Below are positions 47,395 through 54,909 of a stretch of DNA of 64,000 bases, in pieces. Both the position numbers and the translations under genes were made by a program. Every line of letters starts with the position of its first letter. The stretch's first letter is position 1. This DNA is from Mesorhizobium sp. WSM2240 (GTDB lineage Bacteria > Pseudomonadota > Alphaproteobacteria > Rhizobiales > Rhizobiaceae), in NCBI RefSeq assembly GCF_040438645.1, contig NZ_CP159253.1:3534001-3598000 (forward strand). Direction: 5' to 3'. Under the pieces are notes generated by a model that made no database searches, was not told the DNA's origin, and was given only the letters and a program-made list of their open reading frames with translations.

Positions 47395-48342
47395 TCAGAA
47401 ATCCTCGACCTTGAGCGTCGCGGGATCGCCTTCGATCTGGCCGGCGGCGGTAAAGAAAGCGAAGTCGTCGGCCGCAGCTTCTGCCCCGCCGCCATTCAGC
47501 GCCAGAGCGCCTGCCTCCGCCGTCTCCTTGTAGTATTCCGTGATTTCCGAGTCAGCTTCCGCCCCAAGGTCCGGTAGAAGATTGTATTTGTTGCGCAATT
47601 CGACAGCGACAGCCGGATTCTCTGTTATCTCGCGTCCGGTCTTGATCAATTCCTCGACCAGAATGTCGACGTCGGCCGCATTGTTCTTGAGATATTCGGC
47701 CGTAGCGAACACCGTCTCGTCCGAGGCGCTGACATTCTCGACCGGCAGAACGATGAACTTGCCTGGCGCTTCGGCTTCGAGCGCGCGCCGGTTGGCCGCA
47801 TCGACGATGGAAGCTTTGATCGTTCCCTGGAGCAGCGCGTTGCGCCGGACCTCCGAGCCCGGGACATAGCTGATATTGCCGTATTCGATGCCGTGGTTCT
47901 TCGCCATCAGGAGCATCACCGCTTCGGTGCCGGAGCCACGCGCCTGGACCGCGATCTCCTGCCCGTCGAGATCCTTCCATTCCTTGTAGGCTTCGCTGTT
48001 GACCACAGGGAAAAAGCGCTGCGTGGAAATCTGCGCGAAAATCCGGATCGGCACGCCGACTTTCTGGATCAGCGTATAGGGCGCGCCGATGCCGACATCG
48101 GCCTGGCCGCCGACGACAGCCTGGGTCGCCAGATCCTCGTCATTGAGGATGATCAGCTCGACATTCACCCCGCGCTCCTTGGCGCGCTCGATCGCAGCCA
48201 GCGTCTGGATGGATTCGATGCCGGGCAGATCGCCGAACGCAATCCGCATGTCGCCGGCGCTGGCCGCCGACATAGGCGCGGCGCTTCCCAGAACCGCCGC
48301 GAAAACCGTTGCAAGGATGGTACGTCTGGACAGGCTGGCCAT
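47395..48342 (-). CDS. NitT/TauT-type ABC substrate-binding protein with in-frame C-terminal TGA
   Basis: Periplasmic binding protein of the NMT1/SsuA-like group, 315 residues as read. The signal peptide runs to about MSAASA, and the mature start DMRIAFGDLPGIESIQTL is followed by the QAVVGGQADVGIGAP region. GGGAGGAATAAAA precedes the ATG. The frame stops at TGA (47397-47395) after KVEDF, but the same frame continues as DTSAIDRALAKLGKK to a TAG at 47349-47347, a typical C-terminus for such proteins. A TGG to TGA change, readthrough or a sequencing error would explain this. The lost tail is short, so function may survive. Substrate unknown. Confidence 0.85.
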   Translation of the reverse strand: MASLSRRTILATVFAAVLGSAAPMSAASAGDMRIAFGDLPGIESIQTLAAIERAKERGVNVELIILNDEDLATQAVVGGQADVGIGAPYTLIQKVGVPIRIFAQISTQRFFPVVNSEAYKEWKDLDGQEIAVQARGSGTEAVMLLMAKNHGIEYGNISYVPGSEVRRNALLQGTIKASIVDAANRRALEAEAPGKFIVLPVENVSASDETVFATAEYLKNNAADVDILVEELIKTGREITENPAVAVELRNKYNLLPDLGAEADSEITEYYKETAEAGALALNGGGAEAAADDFAFFTAAGQIEGDPATLKVEDF

Positions 48343-48362
48343 TTTTATTCCTCCCGTTTTGT

Positions 48363-48381
48363 AACCAATATGATATTGGTT
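48363..48381. promoter_or_regulatory. Perfect palindromic operator between ABC operon and FadR-type regulator
   Basis: AACCAATATGATATTGGTT is a perfect 19-base palindrome about 20 bases upstream of the binding-protein ATG. Half-sites ATTGGT recur at 48398-48403 and at the start of the regulator gene (AATTGGTT, near 48501), with ACCAAT near 48465. The divergent GntR/FadR regulator is the likely binder, controlling both directions. Confidence 0.8.
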
Positions 48382-48495
48382 AAGCTTCTGATCCTAATTG
48401 GTCAAGGATGAATCCGTCCTGTTCCGCCGATAAGGGCGCAGGTTCTGGATGTTGACGCGCTGGACCAATCGTCTTAACACCAGCAAAGGGAATCA

Positions 48496-49209
48496 ATGCG
48501 AGAATTGGTTAAATCGATGGACGATGGCGGTAATGGCGGCCACGCCGCACTGGTCCAGCTTCAGGCCTACCTCGCCCAGATGGATCATACGGGCGAGACA
48601 CGGCTGCCGGCGGAACGGGAGTTGTGCGAGAGCCTCGGCGTGTCGCGTGGCGACCTGCGCAAGGCGCTGGCGGTGCTGGAGAAGGACGGCCGGATCTGGC
48701 GACACGTCGGCAAGGGCACCTTTGTCGGCAGCGGCCCTGTCGAGGAAACCATCGGTATCTCGGAGATAGCCGGCCGCACCAATCCGGCCGACGTGATGCG
48801 CGCCCGCCTGATCATCGAGCCGGAGATCGCGCGGGAGGCGGCGCTGCACGCCACGCTCTCCGATATCGCCGCGATGCGTCAATCGCTGGTCCAGACGCGC
48901 GAAGCCGCCACCTGGCGGCAGTATGAGAATGTCGACAATCTGCTCCACCGGCAGATCGCGCAGGCGAGCCGCAACAACGTGCTGCTCGGCCTGTTCGACG
49001 TCCTGAACGCCGTGCGCCGCACCGTGGTGTGGGGCCGCCTGCGCTCGGAAGGCGCCCGCCCTCCGGCCGACCATCACAGCTTCGCCGACCATGAGCGCAT
49101 CGTCGAGGCCATCGCCGAGCGCGACCTCGGCGGCGCCGCCGCCGCCATGCGCCTGCACCTGCAGCAGGTCGGCCGGCGCCTGATCCCCGTTCACGAAGCT
49201 GCGGAATAG
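48496..49209 (+). CDS. GntR/FadR-family regulator of the NitT-type operon
   Basis: A 237-residue regulator with an N-terminal winged helix (RLPAERELCESLGVSRGDLRKAL, residues about 35-57) and a helical FCD effector domain (ARLIIEPEIAREAALHAT, FADHERIVEAIAERD). FCD regulators sense carboxylic acids and usually repress catabolic operons next to them. AAAGGGAATC precedes the ATG at 48496; an internal Met at residue 8 is less likely. Divergent from the ABC operon with the palindrome between. Confidence 0.88.
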   Translation: MRELVKSMDDGGNGGHAALVQLQAYLAQMDHTGETRLPAERELCESLGVSRGDLRKALAVLEKDGRIWRHVGKGTFVGSGPVEETIGISEIAGRTNPADVMRARLIIEPEIAREAALHATLSDIAAMRQSLVQTREAATWRQYENVDNLLHRQIAQASRNNVLLGLFDVLNAVRRTVVWGRLRSEGARPPADHHSFADHERIVEAIAERDLGGAAAAMRLHLQQVGRRLIPVHEAAE

Positions 49210-49230
49210 CGGCCCGCGCCGGAATTCAAT

Positions 49231-50523
49231 TCAGACGATCCCGCCGCCGCCCGAGGCGACAGCCGGGCGCTCCGCGGTCACCTTCCTGCGATAGCCGGCA
49301 GCGCGATAGGCCGCGACCGGATCGACCGCGCCGCCTTTCTCAAGGCGCGCCATGGCCAGGATCGGCTCGACGTCGGTGCGGTAGGCGGCCTTCAGCGTCT
49401 GCGTCGCCATCAGCGCATCATTGTCGTCCTGAAAAGACTCCAGCGCCTTGCGGTCGACCAGCAGCGCCTGGGCATAGGCGCGCTGCACCTCGGCCGCCGA
49501 CAGCATCAGGCTCTCGATCGGGTCGGTGACATTGTGGCTCTGGTCGAGCATATGCGCGGGATCAAAACCTTTCGCGCCAGAGAGTTCCGCGTCGACCAGT
49601 TCGTTGAAGACAAGGAAGAGCCGGTACGGGTCGATCGAACCCGTGTCGAGGTCGTCGTCGCCATATTTGGAATCGTTGAAGTGGAAGCCGCCGAGCTTGC
49701 CGAACTGGATCAGTCGCGAAACGATCATCTCGATATTCACGTTCGGGGCATGGTGGCCGAGGTCGACAAGACAGAATGCCTTCGGGCCAAGCTCCTGCGC
49801 GATCAGATAGTTGGTGCCCCAGTCCTGCACCACTGTTGAATAGAAGGCCGGCTCGTACATTTTGTGTTCGGTGAACAGCCGCCAGTCCTCAGGCAGTTCG
49901 GCATAGATCTCCTGCATCGCATCAAGATAGCGGCGGAAGGCCTTGGCGAAGTTCACCTGGCCGGGAAAATTGGAGCCGTCGCCGATCCACACCGTCAGCG
50001 CCCTGGAGCCGAGCGCCTTGCCGATTTCGATGCATTCGAGATTGTGCTCGACAGCCTGCTTGCGCACGGCCGCATCGGCGTGGCTGAGCGAGCCGTATTT
50101 GTAGGAGAGCTTCTGGTCTTTCGCGTCGGAGAAAGTGTTGGAGTTCATCGCGTCGAAGCCGAGGCCGAAACGCGACGCCGCCTGCTTCAGCCGCTTCGGA
50201 TCGGCCTTGTCCCACGGAATATGCAGCGAGACTGCCGGCGTCGCCCGGGTCAGTTGCGCGATGACGGCGCAATCCTCGATCTTGTCGAAGATGTCGCGCG
50301 GCTCGCCGCCGCCGGGAAAACGCGCAAAACGCGTGCCGCCGGTACCGACGCCCCATGACGGGATGGCGACGCCGAAGGATGCCACCTTCTTCTTGATTTC
50401 ATCGATCGCTATGCCGCGACGGGAAAGCTGGTTGCCGAGCGCCTCATAGTCGCGCTTCAGCGCTGCCTGGCGGGATCCGTTTTCCCGTTCGACGATCTCG
50501 GCGGAGATGAGTTGCTCGGTCAC
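49231..50523 (-). CDS. rhaI: L-rhamnose isomerase (RhaI type)
   Basis: Converts L-rhamnose to L-rhamnulose in the cytoplasm. The 430-residue protein is of the rhizobial/pseudomonad RhaI type, with WGVGTGGTRFARFPGGGEP, NSNTFSDAKDQKLSYKYGSLSH and LVDLGHHAPNVNIEMIV carrying metal-site residues. The start is GTG at 50523 with GGGAGGAACAATAAA before it; upstream in-frame sequence has no better site. It follows rhaD in the leftward pair, after a hairpin repeat. Confidence 0.92.
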   Translation of the reverse strand: MTEQLISAEIVERENGSRQAALKRDYEALGNQLSRRGIAIDEIKKKVASFGVAIPSWGVGTGGTRFARFPGGGEPRDIFDKIEDCAVIAQLTRATPAVSLHIPWDKADPKRLKQAASRFGLGFDAMNSNTFSDAKDQKLSYKYGSLSHADAAVRKQAVEHNLECIEIGKALGSRALTVWIGDGSNFPGQVNFAKAFRRYLDAMQEIYAELPEDWRLFTEHKMYEPAFYSTVVQDWGTNYLIAQELGPKAFCLVDLGHHAPNVNIEMIVSRLIQFGKLGGFHFNDSKYGDDDLDTGSIDPYRLFLVFNELVDAELSGAKGFDPAHMLDQSHNVTDPIESLMLSAAEVQRAYAQALLVDRKALESFQDDNDALMATQTLKAAYRTDVEPILAMARLEKGGAVDPVAAYRAAGYRRKVTAERPAVASGGGGIV

Positions 50524-50554
50524 TTTATTGTTCCTCCCAACGCTTGCTTGGCCG

Positions 50555-50674
50555 GCGCTGCCCCTCACCCTCTCCCCGTGAAGGACTGAGAGGGGTCGCC
50601 AGCGTTCAAGCCTCTCCTTCTCCCCGTCACTATACGGGGAGAAGGTGCCGGCAGGCGGATGAGGGGCGGCGCCC
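50555..50674. repeat. Intergenic GC-rich hairpin repeat, copy 3
   Basis: The outer arms GGCGCTGCCCCTCACC and ATGAGGGGCGGCGCC are inverted. Inside lies a perfect 12-bp stem (50616-50627 with 50634-50645, CCTTCTCCCCGT / ACGGGGAGAAGG, 6-base loop). It also carries GCCGGCAGGC, the reverse of GCCTGCCGGC in copy 1. It fills the gap between rhaD and rhaI and may tune rhaI output. Confidence 0.8.
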
Positions 50675-50693
50675 GACTTTGAAAATTGACGTT

Positions 50694-52796
50694 CTACCGC
50701 GTAAAACTCTGCGCGTTGCCGGCATCGACATTGATGATGTTGCCCGTCGATTTCGCCGACATTTCGGATGCGAAGAAATAGACCGCTTCAGCGATGTCTT
50801 CGGGAAATACCGAGCGCTTCAGCATCGAGCGCGAGCGATAATGCTCCTCGAGATCGTCGGTCGACATGTTGTAGGCAGCGGCGCGCTGCTCCTTCCACTC
50901 CCCGGTCCAGATCTTCGAACCGCGCAGAACCGCATCCGGATTGACGACGTTGACGCGGATCTGCGCCTCCGCCCCTTCCAGCGCAAGACACCGTGCAAGA
51001 TGGATCTCGGCGGCCTTGGCGGTGCAATAGGCAGCCGCGTTCGGGGACGCCGCGAGGCCGTTCTTCGAAGCGACGAACACGACGTTGCCACCGATCTTCT
51101 GCGTGCGAAACAGCTTGAACGCCTCGCGGCTGACCAGGAAATAGCCGGTCGCGAGGATGTCCATGTTCCTGTTCCACAGCGACAGCGTCGTCTCCTCGAT
51201 GGGAGCCGAAGAAGCGAGGCCGGCGTTGGACACGAGAATGTCGATGCCGCCGAACGCGACCGCAGTTTCGGCGAACCCGCCGATAACCGCTGCCTCATCG
51301 GTGACGTCTAGCTTTACAGCGCGGACGAAGTCGCTGCCGGCCTGCTTGCCGAGATCGGCCTCGGCCGCGGCAAGTGCTTCTTCGTCGATGTCGGCCAGGA
51401 CCACGCAGGCGCCGTCGGCCAGAAGGCGAGCGGCCGTTGCGCGGCCGATGCCGCCTGCCCCGCCTGTGACGAGCGCGACCTGGCCGGCAAGCGGCTTGGG
51501 CTTCGGCAGGCGCTGGAGCTTTGCTTCCTCCAGCTGCCAGTATTCGATGCCGAACGCTTCCTTCTCGGGCAGGCCCATATAGGACGAGACGGTCGATGCG
51601 CCGCGCATCACATTGATGGCGTTGACGTAGAACTCGCCCGAAATGCGTGCGGTCGCCTTGTCCTTGGCGAAGGTGATCATGCCGACGCCTGGCACAAGGT
51701 ACACGACTGCATTCGGATCGCGCATGGGCGGGGAATCCGGCTGCTTGCAGCGTTGGTAATAGGCGGCGTGGCCCTGGCGATAGGCTTCGAGGGCGGCGGG
51801 CAGGCCGGCCAGCGTCTTCTCGAGGTCAGGCTTTGCCGGATCGAAATCGATCACCAGCGGGCTGATCTTGGTGCGCAGGAAATGATCGGGGCAACTGGTC
51901 CCTAGCGCCGCGAGCTGTTCCATGTCCCTGGAGCCGACGAATTCCAGCACCGCGTCCTGGTCGTCGAAATGGCCGACCTTGCGTTCGGAGGCGGAGATCA
52001 TGCCGCGGATCGCAGGCATCAGTTGCGCGGCGACGGCCTTGCGCTCGGCGGCCGGCAGCGTAGCGACGACCGCACCGCCAAACGCCGCCTTGCCGCGCGT
52101 TTCCTGCTCGAACCATTCGATCGCACGGTTGATGATGCGGATCGTCGTTTCGTAGCACTCCTTCGCGGAGTCGGCCCAGGTGAACAGGCCATGGCTTTCG
52201 AGCACCACGCCGGCAGCATTCGGATTTTCCCTCGCGAACTTTTCTAGCCATAGGCCGAGTTCGAAGCCCGGCCGCTTCCAGGGCAGCCAGCCGATCTCGT
52301 CGCCGAAGATGCGCGCTGTCAGCTCCTTGCTGTTGCTCGCGGCGGCGATCGCGATGATGGCGTCCGGATGCATGTGGTCGACATGCTTGCGCGGCACATA
52401 GGCATGAAGCGGCGTATCGATCGACGCCGCGCGCGGATTCAGGTTGAAGGTGCAGTGCGGCAGGTAGCCCACCATCTCGTCTTCATGGTCGAGCCCGCGA
52501 TAGAGCTTCTTCAGCGCCTCGAGCTTTTCCATGTAGAGCGTCGCGAAACCGTCGCGCTTGATGGTTCCGACATCGCCGCCGGAGCCTTTCACCCACAGTA
52601 CTTCGACGGGTTCGCCGGTGAGCGGATCCTTCTCCATCACCTTGGCGGAAGTGTTGCCGCCGCCATAATTGGTGATGCGCTTATCGGAGCCGAGCAGGTT
52701 GGAACGGTATAGAAGCCGTTCGGATTCGCTCATCCTGGACGCCTTGGCGCCGTCCCAAAGATTGGCGAGGCGCGAGGCGGTGCGCGTTTCAAGCAT
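50694..52796 (-). CDS. rhaD: Bifunctional rhamnulose-1-phosphate aldolase / lactaldehyde dehydrogenase RhaD
   Basis: A 700-residue two-domain enzyme. The N-terminal class II aldolase (about 1-400, NYGGGNTSAKV near residue 40 and the zinc His region HVDHMHPDAI) splits rhamnulose-1-phosphate to DHAP and lactaldehyde. The C-terminal short-chain dehydrogenase (about 430-700, TGGAGGIGRAT and YCTAKAAE) probably oxidises or reduces the lactaldehyde. Known rhizobial RhaD has this fusion. GGGAGG lies upstream of the ATG at 52796. Divergent from rhaR. Confidence 0.92.
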   Translation of the reverse strand: MLETRTASRLANLWDGAKASRMSESERLLYRSNLLGSDKRITNYGGGNTSAKVMEKDPLTGEPVEVLWVKGSGGDVGTIKRDGFATLYMEKLEALKKLYRGLDHEDEMVGYLPHCTFNLNPRAASIDTPLHAYVPRKHVDHMHPDAIIAIAAASNSKELTARIFGDEIGWLPWKRPGFELGLWLEKFARENPNAAGVVLESHGLFTWADSAKECYETTIRIINRAIEWFEQETRGKAAFGGAVVATLPAAERKAVAAQLMPAIRGMISASERKVGHFDDQDAVLEFVGSRDMEQLAALGTSCPDHFLRTKISPLVIDFDPAKPDLEKTLAGLPAALEAYRQGHAAYYQRCKQPDSPPMRDPNAVVYLVPGVGMITFAKDKATARISGEFYVNAINVMRGASTVSSYMGLPEKEAFGIEYWQLEEAKLQRLPKPKPLAGQVALVTGGAGGIGRATAARLLADGACVVLADIDEEALAAAEADLGKQAGSDFVRAVKLDVTDEAAVIGGFAETAVAFGGIDILVSNAGLASSAPIEETTLSLWNRNMDILATGYFLVSREAFKLFRTQKIGGNVVFVASKNGLAASPNAAAYCTAKAAEIHLARCLALEGAEAQIRVNVVNPDAVLRGSKIWTGEWKEQRAAAYNMSTDDLEEHYRSRSMLKRSVFPEDIAEAVYFFASEMSAKSTGNIINVDAGNAQSFTR

Positions 52797-52872
52797 GACA
52801 GGCAATCCTCCCGATGCGCAGTGGAGAGCGCAATAATTCTGGATCGAAATTCGCACGCGCTGGCCGGCCATG

Positions 52873-52967
52873 TCAATCAAGAACGATCAATTTTGATCAT
52901 GCTGCACCGCAATATGAAATAGTTTGATCGATATTGATTGACACTGCGCGGGCTTGCTGCCTAGATA
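52873..52967. promoter_or_regulatory. rhaR-rhaD divergent promoter region with TTGATC repeats
   Basis: GATCAATTTTGATC (52885-52898) is a perfect palindrome. Related TCAATCAA (52873), TTGATC (52924) and TTGATT (52935) units surround it, a pattern suited to the DeoR-type RhaR. On the plus strand TTGACA (52938-52943) and TAGATA (52962-52967), 18 bases apart, form a good sigma-70 promoter for rhaRSTPQUK. Confidence 0.65.
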
Positions 52968-52985
52968 TCGGCGCTGGGAGGAGCA

Positions 52986-53795
52986 ATGCACGAGAAGGAA
53001 CGCCACAGGATCATTCTGTCCGCCGTCCAGGAAAAACCTGTCGTGACGGTGCCGGAACTGGTCGAGCTGACGGAATCGTCCGAGGCGACGATCCGGCGCG
53101 ACATCGCCGCGCTTCACCTGCAAAAGCGGCTTCGCCGCGTCCGCGGCGGCGCGGAATCGATCACCCCGCCGCAATTCATGGGCATAGCCGGCCGGCCGTT
53201 CAGCGTGAACGAGACGCTGCACGCCGCGCAAAAGCGTGCGATCGCTCGGGAAGCCGTCGAACTGTGCAGGGATGGCGACCCGATCATCATCAATGGCGGA
53301 ACCACGACCTTCCAGATGGTCCACTTCCTGACCAACCGCCGGATGACGATCTTCACCAACTCGTTTCCGATCGCCGACCATCTGCTGAAGCATTCCAAGA
53401 ACACGGTGATGCTTTCGGGCGGAACGATCTATCGCGAGCAGAACATCATCCTGTCGCCGTTCGAGAACGACGTGACGCGGAATTTCTACGCCAAGCGCAT
53501 GTTCATGGGCGCGCAGGGGCTCGGCCCGCTCGGCCTGATGGAAGGCGACCCGCTGCTCATTCAGGCCGAACAGAAGCTGATCGACCAGGCGGACGAATTG
53601 GTCGTGCTGATCGACTCGTCGAAATTCCGGCAACGCTCGAGCCTGATTCTCTGCCGTCTGGCGCGGATTTCGACGGTGGTGACCGACGCGGGCCTCGAGG
53701 ACCGCGACGCAAAGATGCTGGAGGATGCGGGCGTTTCGCTGGTCGTGGCGAAAAACCAGCGTTCGAACAGTGAGGATGCTTCGCTGCAGGCATAA
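52986..53795 (+). CDS. rhaR: DeoR-family regulator RhaR
   Basis: A 269-residue repressor. The N-terminal DeoR helix-turn-helix (VTVPELVELTESSEATIRRDIAAL) and the ligand domain with NGGTTTFQMVHFL and LIDSSKF are typical. In rhizobia RhaR controls both the transport operon and rhaDI, probably sensing a phosphorylated rhamnose intermediate. GGGAGGAGCA precedes the ATG. First gene of the rightward operon. Confidence 0.9.
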   Translation: MHEKERHRIILSAVQEKPVVTVPELVELTESSEATIRRDIAALHLQKRLRRVRGGAESITPPQFMGIAGRPFSVNETLHAAQKRAIAREAVELCRDGDPIIINGGTTTFQMVHFLTNRRMTIFTNSFPIADHLLKHSKNTVMLSGGTIYREQNIILSPFENDVTRNFYAKRMFMGAQGLGPLGLMEGDPLLIQAEQKLIDQADELVVLIDSSKFRQRSSLILCRLARISTVVTDAGLEDRDAKMLEDAGVSLVVAKNQRSNSEDASLQA

Positions 53796-53837
53796 GCAGC
53801 GAGGAACAATGCAACCGCTCACGGGAGGAACCGACTA

Positions 53838-54833
53838 ATGAGCATATTCAGGAAACTGCTGGCGACCGCGGCAATCGCGGCCGTCATGTTTACCGGCCCG
53901 GCCAATGCAGAATCAATTAAGATCGCCCTTGTCGTCAAAGCCCTCGGCAACGGCTTCTTCGACGCCGCCAATAAGGGTGCCCAGGAGGCCGCCAAGGAAC
54001 TCGGCGACGTCGAGGTGATCTACACCGGCCCGACCGCGGCGACGGCCGAAGGCCAGATCGAGATCGTCAACTCTCTGATCGCGCAGAACGTCAACGCCAT
54101 CGCGATCTCCGCCAACGATCCGGACGCGCTCGTGCCGGTGCTAAAAAAGGCGATGGACCGCGGCATCACCGTCATCTCGTGGGATTCGGGCGTCGCGCCG
54201 GAGGGCCGGCAGATGCACCTCAATCCTTCGGACACGGACCTGATCGGCGAGACGATCATCAAGCTCGCCGCGGACTATCTGCCTGAAGGCGGCGATGTGG
54301 CGATCCTGTCGGCATCATCCACGGCGACCAACCAGAACGCCTGGATCGAGGCGGCCAAGAAGGTCCTTCCGGAAAAGTTCCCGAAGATCAATCTCGTGGC
54401 CACCGTCTACGGCGACGACGACTCGGTGAAGAGCACCAACGAAGCCAAGGGCCTGATCGCCAGCCATCCCGATCTCAAGGCGATCATCGCGCCGACCACG
54501 GTCGGCGTCGTTGCCGCCGCGCAGGTCGTCACCGACCAGAATCTGATCGGCAAGGTCAACGTGACCGGTCTTGCGCTGCCGTCGGAGTTCAAGCAGTTCA
54601 TCGACAACGGCGCCTCACAGGCAGTCGCGCTCTGGAACCCGATCGATCTCGGCTACTCGGCGGTCTACCTCGCCCACGGCCTCGCAACCGGCAAGGCGAA
54701 GGCCGAACCCGGCGCAAAGCTGTCGATTGGCAAGGTCGGCGAGGTCACGCTCGACGACACCAACTCCGCCGCCATGGCGCCGCCCTTCCAGTTCGACAAG
54801 TCGAACATCGAAGAGTTCTCGAAAATCTATTGA
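53838..54833 (+). CDS. rhaS: Rhamnose ABC transporter periplasmic binding protein RhaS
   Basis: A 331-residue ribose-type binding protein. The signal peptide runs to PANAE, and the mature domain starts IKIALVVKALGNGFFDAANKG. It delivers L-rhamnose to RhaTPQ. ACGGGAGGAACC precedes the ATG. A strong hairpin follows the gene, which could raise RhaS levels over the membrane parts. Confidence 0.92.
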   Translation: MSIFRKLLATAAIAAVMFTGPANAESIKIALVVKALGNGFFDAANKGAQEAAKELGDVEVIYTGPTAATAEGQIEIVNSLIAQNVNAIAISANDPDALVPVLKKAMDRGITVISWDSGVAPEGRQMHLNPSDTDLIGETIIKLAADYLPEGGDVAILSASSTATNQNAWIEAAKKVLPEKFPKINLVATVYGDDDSVKSTNEAKGLIASHPDLKAIIAPTTVGVVAAAQVVTDQNLIGKVNVTGLALPSEFKQFIDNGASQAVALWNPIDLGYSAVYLAHGLATGKAKAEPGAKLSIGKVGEVTLDDTNSAAMAPPFQFDKSNIEEFSKIY

Positions 54834-54848
54834 TCCGACAAGGTGGTT

Positions 54849-54878
54849 GCGGCGGCATGGTCTAGACTTTGCCGCCGC
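54849..54878 (+). other. Hairpin after rhaS
   Basis: GCGGCGGCA (54849-54857) and TGCCGCCGC (54870-54878) pair as a 9-bp stem; the 12-base loop itself contains the palindrome GTCTAGAC. No T run, so it is more likely an mRNA stability element than a terminator. Confidence 0.6.
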
Positions 54879-54909
54879 GGCTCGATCAACGACAGGGCTT
54901 GAGAGATAA

